Positions 24,910 to 35,161 of a DNA stretch of 38,507 bases are shown piece by piece (the first letter of the stretch is position 1; every line of letters starts with the position of its first letter). The notes under the pieces are model-generated. The model did not search any database. It was not told the origin of the DNA and saw nothing but the letters and a program-made list of their open reading frames with translations. The stretch is from NCBI GenBank assembly GCA_003151535.1, contig PLXT01000037.1, positions 561 to 39,067 of the forward strand, in the 5' to 3' direction. A program made the translations under genes and the position numbers. This DNA comes from Methanobacterium sp. (GTDB lineage Archaea; Methanobacteriota; Methanobacteria; Methanobacteriales; Methanobacteriaceae).

Positions 24910-26609
24910 ATGGGCTCAAAGGATAATAAAGATAATTTGCGAGAAAAAGCTGAAAAAATACTTGATAATCAGTTTATTCTATCCAAAGAAAAGTCTCTTA
25001 ACGATGATGAACTCATTCATGAGTTACGTGTTCATCAAATCGAATTAGAGATCCAGAATGAAGAGCTAAGGGAATCATAGATTAAATTAGAAGATTCTAA
25101 TCGTAAATATTTCGATTTATACAACTTTGCCCCAGATGGCTATTTTACCATTGATAGTGATGGAATTATTTTAGAAGTTAATTTATCTGGAGCTTCACTT
25201 TTAGGTGTTGGAAGACGAGATCTTTATAAAACTGCTTTTATTAGATATATTGCACCCGACTATCGTAATGAATTCCACCAATATTTATTAGGATTTGAAA
25301 AAAGCAGAAATGGTAAACATATAATGGAGATTAAACTCCTTAAATATGATAAAAACTCATTTTATGCACATTTAGAAGCTATCTGTATAAAGGACAACAA
25401 TGGATATTTCAAAGAATTTAAAATATCTGTAACAGACATAACAGAGTTTAAAAATACTGAAAAAGCTTTAATAGATAGTGAAGAGCGTTATCGTGAAATT
25501 TTTATCAACAATCCTGCTGTTATGATCATTGTTGACATATCAAATGGAAATATTATCGATGCAAATCCGGCTGCAAGTAAATTCTATGGTTATAACCCTG
25601 ATTAATTGCTTAAAATGAAAATTGGAGATATTAATGTTTCAGATGATGCTTTAGAAGAGATGAGTGCGGTGGGTTCTAGCAAAAAAAATCGTCTGATATT
25701 AAAACATCGATTATCTAATGGGAAAATCCGTAATGTGGATGTTCAAAGTGGATTTATTGGACATAAAGATGAAAATGTGTTGTGTTCCATTATACAAGAT
25801 ATAACACTTCAAAAAAGGCCGAGGATGCACTTATTGATCGTAACGAAAATATCAGTCAAATGTTGGATGTTGAAAGGCATGAACTTGAATCTGCTGAAAC
25901 TTTATTGGAAGAATTGACTGATAATTTGGAGATTTCTAATAGGGCTATTGAACAATTTGCCTATGTATCATCCCATGATCTTAGAGAACCACTTCGTATG
26001 ATAACAAGTTTTCTGCAACTTTTAAAGAAAAGATATGATAATGATCTAGATGAAGATGCACACGATTTTATTAATTATGCTGTTGAAGGTGCTAAAAGAC
26101 TTGATATGATGCTGAGTGATCTTTTAGAATTTTCTAAAATTGGAACACAAGAAAGTGAATTAAAGTATTTACACAGTGAAGGAATTGTAGAACAAGTTTT
26201 ATTAAACTTAAAAATGTTAATTTACGATAATAATGCAGATGTGACCTATGATTCCTTGCCAATAATCTATGCAAACGAATATCAGATGGTTCAGCTATTC
26301 CAGAATCTGATAGGAAACAGCATTAAATTTCATGGCAATGAGGATCCTAAGGTACATATATCTGTAAAAAAGGAAGATAACGAATATGTCTTTGTTGTTG
26401 AAGATAATGGGATTGGAATGGAAAAACAGCACCTTGAAAGGATATTTACTATATTTCAGCGTTTAAATAGAAGACAACAATATGATGGGTCTGGAATTGG
26501 TTTAGCCATTTCACAGAGGATAGTACAAGAACACGGTGGAAAAATTTGGGCAATATCTAATCCCTGCAGGGGATCAACATTTTACTTCACAATACCCATT
26601 GTGCTTTAA
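24910..26609 (+). pseudogene. PAS-domain sensor histidine kinase gene with two stops and a frameshift
   Basis: Joined frames give about 566 codons. A helical N-terminus with HELRVHQIELEIQNEEL is followed by a first PAS domain (FDLYNFAPDGYFTID...), a second PAS domain (YREIFINNPAVMIIVDISNG), and a HisKA domain with the phospho-acceptor in YVSSHDLREPLRM. The HATPase domain shows NLIGNSIKF, DNGIGM, GSGIGLAI and a final GGKIWAISNPCRGSTF. No signal peptide, so a cytosolic sensor. Damage: TAG at 25078-25080 (likely from CAG), TAA at 25603-25605 (likely from GAA), and an extra base near 25818. The kinase half alone (25782-26609) is still open. Confidence 0.88.
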
Positions 26610-26728
26610 AAAAAAGATAATATGATATTTAACTCGATAAAAGGAAAACAATTAATTAAAATTTATAATATTATTAATACTCTAAAACCATCAATAGGCG
26701 ATATCTAATTTAGAATTTAAATTGTGTA

Positions 26729-26935
26729 CTAAACATTTTTGTTTCTCATCGATGCCATTCGACTTGTTATCATGGTTTTTGCCATTAAAAGATCTCCCTC
26801 TCTACTTTCTGATTGTTCAATTTTAGTTTCAATCTGTCTAAGTAGACCTTCTAATTCTTCAGGTTTACATTTACTTACTTCTTTTAAGAGATCTTTTGAT
26901 TTTATTTCTATTTCTGAGGCTTTTCTGAATCTCAT
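26729..26935 (-). CDS. Small helical protein (68 aa), paralogue of upstream neighbour
   Basis: Not recognised. It begins MRFRKASEIEIKSKDLLKEV, then a helical segment PEELEGLLRQIETKIEQSES, and a basic end. ATG 26935 is preceded by AGGGAATGAT. The same pattern (M.(L/F)RK.S.I..., P..LE..L.QIETK) occurs in the overlapping upstream frame (26871-27077), so the pair arose by duplication. Soluble and probably dimerising through the helix. Function unknown. Confidence 0.5.
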   Translation of the reverse strand: MRFRKASEIEIKSKDLLKEVSKCKPEELEGLLRQIETKIEQSESREGDLLMAKTMITSRMASMRNKNV

Positions 26936-27077
26936 AAAATATCATTCCCTTAAATTTTTTAAATTTAGTTTCAATCTGTTCGAGTTTTTGTTCTAAATCG
27001 TCTGGATTAAACAATCTTTCCTCATTTAAAATATCCTCTGTATCCCAATGGATATCTGAGGGTTTTCTTAGTTTCAT
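26871..27077 (-). CDS. Small helical protein (68 aa) overlapping its paralogue
   Basis: Starts at ATG 27077 after GGAGAAGTGTTCATAC and reads MKLRKPSDIHWDTEDILNEE, then PDDLEQKLEQIETKFKKF, like the downstream paralogue. Past that point the frame runs 65 bases into the next gene with an unrelated basic tail (IQKSLRNRNKIKRSLKRS). The natural end may be a TGA just after KFKKFK in another frame, so a one-base shift is possible. Both copies look translated from one transcript. Confidence 0.45.
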   Translation of the reverse strand: MKLRKPSDIHWDTEDILNEERLFNPDDLEQKLEQIETKFKKFKGMIFYEIQKSLRNRNKIKRSLKRSK

Positions 27078-27610
27078 GTATGAACACTTCTCCGTATTTT
27101 TAAATGGAATCATATTATAGAAGTGATCGAAGACAATTAGATTAACTGCCCCAACAGTATATTGAATCAACCAATGAAATGGATTTAAGTGGAGATAAAA
27201 CCCAATTCCATATTATATTATCTATATTAACAAACATATAAATTTAATCAATCTTATGGTAAAATAAATCAAATACATAGTAGAATAATGGATATAGTCC
27301 GTTATTGTTAGGGCAATATTATAATTATATATCATGTTAATAAATTTCAATTTTAATCTCCAACAAACAAAACAAAATATCCTATCCAAACACCACAATC
27401 ACTAAAATTTTCGGGGCTTATTGTCTTTGAATTAAAAATATGATGTAATACACAGAATCATGATATATGGGGATTATAAATAATTATTTTATTGGACAAA
27501 TTGCAAATATCTTAAAAAATTATTGTTTGATCCAACCAGAAAAAAATATTAGTTTTGAAAGTCATATTATCAACTAATATATTTAAAACTAATTTTGGGG
27601 GAAGTATTGT
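27078..27610. other. Intergenic region with a small hairpin
   Basis: About 530 bp between divergent genes. AATAATGGA (27284-27292) pairs with TCCGTTATT (27298-27306) around a TATAG loop. No gene recognised. Confidence 0.4.
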
Positions 27611-28093
27611 ATGGTAGAATTAAGCCAAAAAATAATCCCATTTTTATGGTTTGAAAATCAGGCTGAAGAGGCAGTGAATTACTATATTAACATCTTTAAC
27701 AACTCCAGTATTATAAATATTACATATTATGGTGAAGCAGGACCAGGGCCTATGGATAATGTAATGACAGTAACTTTTGAGCTTGAAGGTCAGGAATTCA
27801 CAGCATTAAATGGCGGTCCAATGTTCAAATTTACCGAAGCCATATCATTCTATGTAAAATGCACATCACAGGACGAAGTAGATTATTATTGGGAAAAACT
27901 TACTGAAGCCGGTGAAGAACAACCATGTGGATGGCTTAAGGATAAATATGGTGTTTCATGGCAAATTGTTCCCACATTACTTGTTGAAATGCTGAATGAC
28001 TCTGATCCTGAGAAGGTTAAAAGAGTAACAGAAGCGATGCTAAAAATGAAAAAAATCGATATAAAAACTTTAAAACAGTCGTATGGTAACTAA
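27611..28093 (+). CDS. PhnB-like VOC-superfamily protein
   Basis: Product of 160 residues of the PhnB/3-demethylubiquinone-9 methyltransferase-like group of the vicinal-oxygen-chelate (glyoxalase) superfamily. It shows IIPFLWFENQAEEAVNYYINIF, MTVTFELEGQEFTALNGGP, SFYVKCTSQDEVDYYWEKL, GEEQPCGWLKDKYGVSWQIVP, and the family's tail in which DPEKVKRVTEAMLKMKK repeats the usual ending. The catalytic function in this group is not known; it is cytosolic and probably dimeric. ATG 27611 follows GGGGGAAGTATTGT. Single gene. Confidence 0.9.
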   Translation: MVELSQKIIPFLWFENQAEEAVNYYINIFNNSSIINITYYGEAGPGPMDNVMTVTFELEGQEFTALNGGPMFKFTEAISFYVKCTSQDEVDYYWEKLTEAGEEQPCGWLKDKYGVSWQIVPTLLVEMLNDSDPEKVKRVTEAMLKMKKIDIKTLKQSYGN

Positions 28094-28251
28094 AATTGTT
28101 CTAAAAATTGGAATATGGTATTTTCTAGAACTTGTATTACTCAAAAAAGGCATGATAACAAATTATTAGTTCTGTTTGAATTAAAAATAACCTTATTAAG
28201 ATCGGAATAAATAGATAATTTATAACAAGTTATTTTGGAGATGTGGTAAAT

Positions 28252-28956
28252 ATGGACTTTGAGAATGAATCAGAAATATTTAAAGCAACTTTTGGATTGA
28301 AGTACGAGCCCTTAGCAATTACATTTACTAACGATGAAATATCTATTGGAAAATATGAAAAAACATCTATCTGCAAGGCTTTAAAATTGGCTGCAAAAGG
28401 TGAGAGTTTTGTAATTGATGAGGCTGTTTCAACGTGTCCTGGTGGAAGTAAATACTGTGGATTTACAGAGGTTACTTCAAGACAACAGAAAAGAAGGTTA
28501 CAAAAATTTCTTACAAAGGGCGAGAAACTAACTGGAACAATAGTTTCATTTGAAAGAATGCAAAAGTTAACAGTTGAACCACCAACAGGATTATCTGACA
28601 GAATTTTAATATGCCCCTTAGGTGAAGCTGAGATGCGTCCCGATATGATATTATTCCAGTGTAATCCCGAACAAGCATGTCGTCTCATAGCTTTAGATAC
28701 ATATTGGGATGGATTATCTCCAAAACAGCAACTTATTGGTGCACTTTGTCACACAGCAATATCATATACCATAATGTCAGGATGTACCAACTTATCGACC
28801 GGTGATTGGACAGCAAGACATCATCAAGATTTTGACCCGGACATCATGTTTTTATCAGTACCCTACGAGCGAATAAATAATTTAATATCGGCTATACCTC
28901 ACTGCTCTGCTGGAAATGCTAATGTAAAAATACCTGATGAGTTCCAATCAGACTAA
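28252..28956 (+). CDS. DUF169-family protein
   Basis: Product of 234 residues. The start (FKATFGLKYEPLAITF), ICKALKLAAKGESFVID, CPGGSKYCGF and the later CNPEQACRLI fit the DUF169 family, common in methanogens and anaerobes and of unknown function. Conserved cysteines (in ICKAL, TCPGGSKYCGF and the later CNPEQAC) suggest a metal or redox role, which is inference. ATG 28252 follows GGAGATGTGGTAAAT; GTG 28243 is too close to GGAG. No membrane segment. It stands between the VOC protein and a small hypothetical on the same strand, with its own leader. Confidence 0.85.
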   Translation: MDFENESEIFKATFGLKYEPLAITFTNDEISIGKYEKTSICKALKLAAKGESFVIDEAVSTCPGGSKYCGFTEVTSRQQKRRLQKFLTKGEKLTGTIVSFERMQKLTVEPPTGLSDRILICPLGEAEMRPDMILFQCNPEQACRLIALDTYWDGLSPKQQLIGALCHTAISYTIMSGCTNLSTGDWTARHHQDFDPDIMFLSVPYERINNLISAIPHCSAGNANVKIPDEFQSD

Positions 28957-29063
28957 AACAAAATATTATTAATTCCAATTTTTAAAAATTGGAAATATTA
29001 AGGAAATCCCTAAAGAATGATTAACCAGATAATATAATTTTATAACCCTAAATAGTGAATATA

Positions 29064-29330
29064 ATGAGCAATAAAAAAAGAAATTTAAGGTCCACAACCG
29101 GGATAGTTAAGGATTCAAATACTATCCAAACATTAGAATCAATGGAAACTCTAAAACCAGATGATATAGTTGTAATAATCCATGCAGATGATTATAAAGA
29201 ATCGTTTGAAAAGATGATGCAGCGAATAGATAAGATGGATGAGAACATTAACGAACAATCAACGTACCTGAACGAAAATATTATAGAATATAAAAAGAAG
29301 GGATTTTTTGGAAGATTCCGTAAAGGTTAA
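29064..29330 (+). CDS. Hypothetical protein with helical centre (88 aa)
   Basis: Not recognised. A basic head (SNKKRNLRSTTG), a middle with DDIVVIIHADDYKESFEKMMQRIDKMDE that begins beta-like and turns helical, and a basic Phe/Arg-rich end (KKKGFFGRFRKG) that might touch membrane or nucleic acid. ATG 29064 has only GTGA nearby; a GTG at 29055 is the other choice. In layout it resembles the protein at 7832-8164. Confidence 0.5.
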   Translation: MSNKKRNLRSTTGIVKDSNTIQTLESMETLKPDDIVVIIHADDYKESFEKMMQRIDKMDENINEQSTYLNENIIEYKKKGFFGRFRKG

Positions 29331-29647
29331 AATATCCATTAAAAACTAATTCAATATATTCTGGTTTAAATACTCCTTCTTTTTAGTATTTCATTTCCAT
29401 ATCTCTTAGTAAAATTTCTTTTATATAAAATATTCAATTTTTTAATAAGTATCCCCAAATCTCAATTATATCATCCAATTAGTATACAAGTATCATGTGA
29501 TTAATGGTAATACTCTGGATCTGTTCATTATCTTGATTTAAGGTTTGGGTGTTTCTATGAGTTTCCTATAGATAAATATAATGAATATGTAATCTTGAAT
29601 CATTATTACTCGATTTAACTAAATTATATGGGGGGCGGGGTTTAATA
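29331..29647. other. Intergenic region (about 320 bp)
   Basis: No gene seen. It ends in a notable G-rich block (GGGGGGCGGGG, 29631-29641) that is the ribosome-binding region of the next gene. Confidence 0.4.
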
Positions 29648-30508
29648 ATGAATTTTGAGAATAAGAGTAAGATTATTATTTGTACATTTTTGTTTTCTAT
29701 TATTTTATGCGGTGCAGTTTCTGCAGCAACCACAGTCAATTTTTCGTCTGATGGGAAAAACATTACAATAACACCTAGTAATGTTCAATCCACTTTAAAA
29801 ACTTCGATATCATCAACAGTTAAAGATGGTACATATGGATATGGACAATATACAACTTTAAGGGTTACAGGTCATGATAATAGGGGAGTAAACACCTATG
29901 CTACAATGAATGTATATAATGGTGTTTTAAAAACCATGATTATTAGACTTTCTAGTTTAGATGGTTCTACTGCAAATGCTAACACTGTCTTTGGCACTAA
30001 AGGCGGCACAATGAAGATGAATGGTAAAGATGGTAAGTTAACATTTTCTGGAACCGGAACTCTACCTATTTACAATGTACATGGCCAGAAAATAGTAAAT
30101 AATGCTGTATCAAATGTTAATTACTATTTAAATGGAATATTATATGCAAAATGTAAAAGTACGATTTTATATTCCTATAAGATGTATAATGGGGAGTATC
30201 GAGATGTAAAACATGTTGATACAACCAGTACTTTATACTCTAATGGAAATACTAGAACCAGTGTAATATCACAAGTATTCATTCGAAATTCAAAGGGAAC
30301 AGAAACTGGACTGGTTACTACAGGCACATCAAAGGGAACAGAAAAAATAGATAATAAAACTGTGTCCTACACTGGAAAAATTAATATTAGCACCAGGCAC
30401 GATCCAAAGGATTTTATAAATGAAGGGTATGATACAGGAACCTACAAAGAAGTTAGAACCAGTTCATCACCCATACTTTTAAAAGAAATTCCTTTAGATA
30501 CGAGTTAG
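29648..30508 (+). CDS. Secreted protein of unknown function (286 aa)
   Basis: A clear signal peptide: basic start, hydrophobic core ICTFLFSIILCGA, and a likely cleavage site after VSA (residue 25 or 26). The mature part is rich in Thr, Ser, Tyr, Gly and Asn with beta-strand-like alternation, as in cell-surface proteins of methanogens. There is no anchor at the C-terminus. No known domain was recognised. ATG 29648 follows GGGGCGGGGTTTAATA, an unusually G-rich site. Intact, in contrast to the other surface genes of this window. Confidence 0.75.
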   Translation: MNFENKSKIIICTFLFSIILCGAVSAATTVNFSSDGKNITITPSNVQSTLKTSISSTVKDGTYGYGQYTTLRVTGHDNRGVNTYATMNVYNGVLKTMIIRLSSLDGSTANANTVFGTKGGTMKMNGKDGKLTFSGTGTLPIYNVHGQKIVNNAVSNVNYYLNGILYAKCKSTILYSYKMYNGEYRDVKHVDTTSTLYSNGNTRTSVISQVFIRNSKGTETGLVTTGTSKGTEKIDNKTVSYTGKINISTRHDPKDFINEGYDTGTYKEVRTSSSPILLKEIPLDTS

Positions 30509-30980
30509 ATGATAAAAAGAGTTTAAATACTTTTTTTATTTTTTATTTTTTTTTATATTATTTTTATTTAAATTTTAAATTATGTAATCATCTTAATCCA
30601 TATCATAAACTTTAAAATCTAACCGGATTTCTATGAAATAAGACTATAAATCCTCGGATATAAAACATCAGAACATTCTAATTGGTATGATCGAAAAAAT
30701 TATAATTTCCCTGTAAAATAATTGTATTGATAAGAAATTTATTTATACCAATTAAAACATCCTAATTTTATCCCAAGATTATAAGATAATGTTGGGTTAG
30801 AATACATTAAGTTACAATATGGTAGCTAATTATATCCATACAGATTAACAATGAAAGTATAATAAAATTTTCTCAATCGAGTAGTTTATATTTTTTATAG
30901 AATTTTTTATAAATAATCATCTTATCCATCAGAATATATTGTTAAATTTGAATTATTTTAAAAATGTAAGGGGATATAAT
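30509..30980. other. Intergenic region (about 470 bp)
   Basis: T-runs directly after the secreted-protein gene look like a terminator. Otherwise A/T-rich without gene or repeat. Confidence 0.4.
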
Positions 30981-32720
30981 ATGAGCAATACAAGAATGTA
31001 CATAGATGGCTCTGTAGTTTCTAAAGACGGGACTAAAATTAGTTATCGTCAAATGGGCGAGGGTCCTGGTTTTATTCTGGTACATGGGCCATTAAGTTCT
31101 TCCCAGAACTTTATGAAGCTTGGCTCAGAACTTTCAAAAAAATTCACAGTCTATATGCCAGACAGGCGTGGTCGTGGTTTAAGCGGCCCATTTGGCAATA
31201 ATTACGGATTAGAAAGGGAAGTTGAAGATTTAGATGCATTAATCACTAAAACAGGTGCAGAATTTTTCTTCGGAGATTCTACCGGTGCTACTATAATACT
31301 ACAATCCACACTTACTTTACCATCTGTCCACAAAATTGCTCTTCATGAACCACTCGTATATGTTAACGATTCTGATATGCACCAATTTAACACTGCTGTC
31401 AAGAACTTTGATGATGAAATATCAGAAGGTAAAAATGCAGATGCTTTGATAAACATATCCGATTTTATAGATAATCAGCCATCATTACTTTACAAATTAC
31501 CAGATTCTTTAACGAAAATGATTTTCGGTCTAATATTGAAAATAGATGGTATAAGGGTTAAAAATGACGGTTTAAAGGTTAAAGACCTTATGCTAACACT
31601 TAAATTTGATGCTCAACTGTTAAATGAGACAAAGGGGAAACTTGACAGTTTCAAAGATATATCAGCAGAAGTGTTATTGCTCTGTGGAAGTAAACCCTCA
31701 AATCTATTAAAAGACAGTGTCCACACCTTGAATGAAATATTACCAAATTTGAATCTCGTAGAACTTGAAGAACTCAATCATAACTCTGCACAAGATAATG
31801 GAAACCCTGAAGAAGTATCAATGGTTGTACGTAAATTTTTCACGAACAGATTATACACCAAGAGTACAGTAACCTCCAAAGATGGAACTATTATTGGTTA
31901 CAGGCAGATGGGTAGTGGTCCGGGTCTTATTCTGATGCATGGAGATATAGGTGCATCACAACATTTTATGGGACTTGCTAATGCTTTAGCCGACGTATTT
32001 ACAGTATATATTCCTGATAGACGGGGACGTGGATTAAGTGGACCATTTGGGGATAATTATAGTTTGGAAAAAGAAGTTGAAGACATGGATGCTTTACTTA
32101 AAAAAACAGATGCACATTTCCTGTTTGGTGCCTCGTCGGGTGCTTTAATCATACTACAATCATCCCTTAAATTAAAGGGTATCCATAAGATTGCATTATA
32201 CGAACCTCTGATATATGTTAATAAATATGAGATGGATAAATTTAATGAGATAAATCAGCGCGTTGATCAGGAGATAGCAGAAGGTAAATTGACTTCAGCA
32301 ATGGTTACGGGCTTGGATGTAATAACTAAAGTAAATCCTGAAGAAAAACCACCATCACCCATATATTATCTGCCACGTTTTGTATGGAAACTGATTTTCA
32401 GGATGATATTGAGATCAGATAGTAAGTATGTCAAAGAGGATGATGTGTTACTCGAGGATCTGTTGCCTACAAGGCACTACGATAACATACTTGTAAACGA
32501 AACAGAGGGAAAACTCAACAATTATAAAGAAGTATCTGCAGATGTTTTATTAATTGGGGGTACCAAGAGTTCAATATTCTTAAAACACAGTTTAGATGCG
32601 CTTAAAAAGGTATTACCAAATGTTAATCGTGTGGAACTTAAAGACCTGGATCATGACTCACCCCAGAACACACGAGACCCTGAAGTTATTGCTCAAGAAA
32701 TAATCCTTTTCTTCCTGTAA
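30981..32720 (+). CDS. Tandem alpha/beta hydrolase fusion protein
   Basis: Product of 579 residues made of two homologous alpha/beta hydrolase domains (about 1-288 and 290-579). Domain 1 has the oxyanion HG (35-36), nucleophile Ser100 in GDSTG and candidate His267. Domain 2 has HG (320-321), Ser385 in GASSG and His558. Both share PDRRGRGLSGPFG and an EVEDxDAL segment, so the gene arose by internal duplication and fusion. Both catalytic sets look complete, so two esterase/lipase-type sites in one chain are possible. Cytosolic, no signal peptide. ATG 30981 follows AAGGGGATATAAT; the upstream in-frame start at 30939 has no such site. Confidence 0.9.
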   Translation: MSNTRMYIDGSVVSKDGTKISYRQMGEGPGFILVHGPLSSSQNFMKLGSELSKKFTVYMPDRRGRGLSGPFGNNYGLEREVEDLDALITKTGAEFFFGDSTGATIILQSTLTLPSVHKIALHEPLVYVNDSDMHQFNTAVKNFDDEISEGKNADALINISDFIDNQPSLLYKLPDSLTKMIFGLILKIDGIRVKNDGLKVKDLMLTLKFDAQLLNETKGKLDSFKDISAEVLLLCGSKPSNLLKDSVHTLNEILPNLNLVELEELNHNSAQDNGNPEEVSMVVRKFFTNRLYTKSTVTSKDGTIIGYRQMGSGPGLILMHGDIGASQHFMGLANALADVFTVYIPDRRGRGLSGPFGDNYSLEKEVEDMDALLKKTDAHFLFGASSGALIILQSSLKLKGIHKIALYEPLIYVNKYEMDKFNEINQRVDQEIAEGKLTSAMVTGLDVITKVNPEEKPPSPIYYLPRFVWKLIFRMILRSDSKYVKEDDVLLEDLLPTRHYDNILVNETEGKLNNYKEVSADVLLIGGTKSSIFLKHSLDALKKVLPNVNRVELKDLDHDSPQNTRDPEVIAQEIILFFL

Positions 32721-33159
32721 ATTGTTGTGGAGAAAAGGAGTAATTATACTTTTTTTATGTACTACGATTTTTTTTTTATTGAGATAATTTTTGGGTTAAA
32801 TCAATGCTAATACACTTTATAATAGTTTATTTTATTAAATAATCCCCTTCTAACCTTTGGTACTATAAAATTTATACAATATATATTTATTCAGATCATC
32901 ATAACTGGTTCAAATTTCCATTTATTATCAAATCAAAGACAGTATTAATGGATAGTTAGTAATACAAATCCCTAAAATACTTTTTTTTATGATCCTAAAA
33001 ATTAATGATGCATTTAAGTTATGAATTCCCATGATGTTTCTGTGATAACACTTAGGATTTAACAAGATTTAAGTATAGCAATTTTAATAACTGAATCTTA
33101 GATAACATGAATATACTAACTAAATACACTATATAAATAGATTAAAAAAACATTTTAGG
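32721..33159. other. Intergenic region (about 440 bp)
   Basis: T-rich tracts after the hydrolase gene; nothing else recognised. Confidence 0.4.
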
Positions 33160-34442
33160 GTGTTTGGGGATATTTTAATACGAAATAAGGCTTTTATTAA
33201 AGAATCGAAGATTAAAAGTAATAATATGCTAATGTTTGCACTGGTAATATTTGGTCTATTCATTATTTTTTCATCTGGACTAGGTAATGTTTCAGCTACA
33301 TCTGTGACTACTATTGGCACAAATGGATCATCAGGTAGTTCTGGAGGTGCTGCAACATTAGTTTCATCTAATGTTATTAATCAGAACATAAATCAGGTTA
33401 AAATTAATGTTACACGTCCAAAAGTAAATTCAACAGATCCTGCACTAAACGCAGTGAATGTTCCAACAAATAAGACCATTAATGTCAAATTCACAGAACC
33501 TATTAAATTAGGATCAAATCCATGGATTGAATTTAAAACTGACAAAGGAGTTAGTATACCATTTGCTACAACTGTAAACGGTAATGTACTTTCTATAGCT
33601 CATTCTACCCTTGCATACGGAGAAAGTTATACTGTTATTTTACATGGAAACAGTATCAGAGATCTTTCTGGAATTGGAATGACAATATACTCAACCAATT
33701 TCACAACTATCAAACGGCCAGTTGTGATAAGTTCAAATCCTGATTAACAATGCAGTTAACATTCCAACCAGTAAGGTTATACAGATCAAATTCAACAGAT
33801 CTATTCAATATGGGAATAGCTCGGGGATACAATTTATAAATAGTAAGGGAACGGCAATACCATTTACATCAACCATAACAGGCAGTACATTAAATATAAC
33901 ACCAACATCGCTATTAGCACATGGAACACAGTACACCATAATATTCCACTCAAACAGTATAAAAGATCTGGCTGGAAATGGATTAAAAGTATGTTCAACT
34001 AAATTCACAACAATTATAACAACAAAAACTGTTTCTGCATATGGTGTAACTTTCAATTACCCGGCTACATGGGTTACAGAAGCACAAACTCAAGATGGAA
34101 TAAATCTCATCTTTGTAATAAATCCTAAGGATGTTGGTCAAGATGCACCACAGGCTATGATACAGATAATGCCAAATCCTACTGGTATGTTAGATGCTGA
34201 AGCAATGAAGTGGTTTTAAAGTACTTTCAAAGAAAATGATTACATTAAACGGTATCCGAGCGCGTGATACATTATTTATGATTAATAATAAGCAAATGTA
34301 TCATGGAACAATAGAAAGTCAAGAAATAGACATAGTCAAAAACAATAAAACCTACTCTTTGTATTTAAGTGCTACTCCTAAAGATTTTAACAGTGTAAAA
34401 ACCAACTTTGATATCATAATCAGCAGCTTTAAACTCAGTTAA
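33160..34442 (+). pseudogene. Secreted Ig-like/PsbP-like protein gene, frameshifted
   Basis: Joined frames give about 427 codons. A basic head and hydrophobic segment (residues 24-41, likely cleavage after VSA) are followed by a Ser/Gly linker and two Big_5-type Ig-like repeats (NAVNVPTNKTINVKFTEPI and NNAVNIPTSKVIQIKF, each ending near a FTT strand). A C-terminal domain resembling PsbP-like surface domains (GVTFNYPATWV ... NSVKTNFDIIISSFKL) ends the protein. Damage: a one-base shift near 33746, a TAA near 34217-34219, and a second shift before 34236. Each piece keeps its conserved residues. GTG 33160 is the presumed start. Confidence 0.8.
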
Positions 34443-34517
34443 ACATCCAATCTATTTTTTTCTTTTTTTAACTAATATGCCACGGATTAGAATTTCTTTT
34501 TTACCATATTATCCAGC

Positions 34518-34700
34518 TCATATTTTTGGTTCTGTGTGATGACATTCCTTCCTCAATTTAATTAGCTGTTTCATCATCTTAATATTTAGTTTGAATATTT
34601 CATTGTAAACTTTATTATATTCTGGGCTTGAAAGATCGTCGTTAATCTGTAATATCTCATTATATTTCCTGTCAAATTCATTTTTAAGTTTGAATAACAT
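34518..34700 (-). CDS. Small helical protein (60 aa)
   Basis: Not recognised. A wholly helical, charged protein (FKLKNEFDRKYNEILQIND, then NEIFKLNIKMMKQLIKLRKE), likely a short helical hairpin. ATG 34700 is preceded by GGAGTTAAAATAA, an acceptable ribosome-binding site. It stands between broken surface genes but appears intact itself. Confidence 0.5.
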   Translation of the reverse strand: MLFKLKNEFDRKYNEILQINDDLSSPEYNKVYNEIFKLNIKMMKQLIKLRKECHHTEPKI

Positions 34701-34818
34701 TTATTTTAACTCCATCTTCTGATTAATTTTGTTAATAAATTTTTAAATCCTTGTTACACCTTTAGTATTCTCTTGAAAAATTTGATCTAAAATAAATGGT
34801 TTTAATATTTTTAGAACT

Positions 34819-35157
34819 CTAAATATTTGGGTTGTTGAGAATATTCAAATTGTAGATAAATGTGTTATCTGCTACAACAATATATGCTGCAATATCACTA
34901 CAACTGTACTCTTTTTCTGCATTAAAATGTGCTGAAACCCTGTAGGTTTTTGCTTGTAACGGTACTTGATATTTAATTTGTGCTTCTCCATAACTGTTGG
35001 TCATGTTTGAACCAATAAAATCCGAATTGTAATCATTAAAATCAACTTCGTTATTGGCTAATGGTTCCCCGGTGATGCCTTTGGTTAGTTTAGCTGTTAC
35101 TGTCACAATTTCACCAGGCTTTGCAGTTATATTATCGATTTGAGAACAGTTTTCCAA
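34819..35157 (-). pseudogene. C-terminal fragment of an Ig-like surface protein
   Basis: A 112-codon open frame whose content is one Ig-like repeat: ITAKPGEIVTVTAKLTKGIT, then LANNEVDFNDYNSDF, GEAQIKYQVP and KTYRVSAHFNAEKEY. This matches repeats of long methanobacterial surface proteins. There is no signal peptide, ribosome-binding site or ATG; the frame opens with TTG at 35157, exactly where an opposite-strand surface-gene fragment begins. It is therefore a 5'-deleted remnant. Confidence 0.6.
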
Positions 35158-35161
35158 TTGT

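Noticed and set aside
25078..25080. In-frame TAG in the PAS kinase gene (and another at 37992-37994 in the UbiB gene) as possible pyrrolysine codons
   Set aside because: Both genes also carry frameshifts, and the kinase has a TAA stop as well. The positions fit Gln or Glu in homologous segments, and Methanobacteriales are not known to use pyrrolysine. Mutation or error is simpler.
32900..32930. Sequence resembling a tRNA T-arm (GGTTCAAATTTCC)
   Set aside because: No acceptor stem, D-arm or anticodon arm can be drawn around it.
34819..35157. Treating the Ig-like fragment as a complete small protein
   Set aside because: It has no signal peptide, ATG or ribosome-binding site and begins within a repeat at a junction with another truncated gene.
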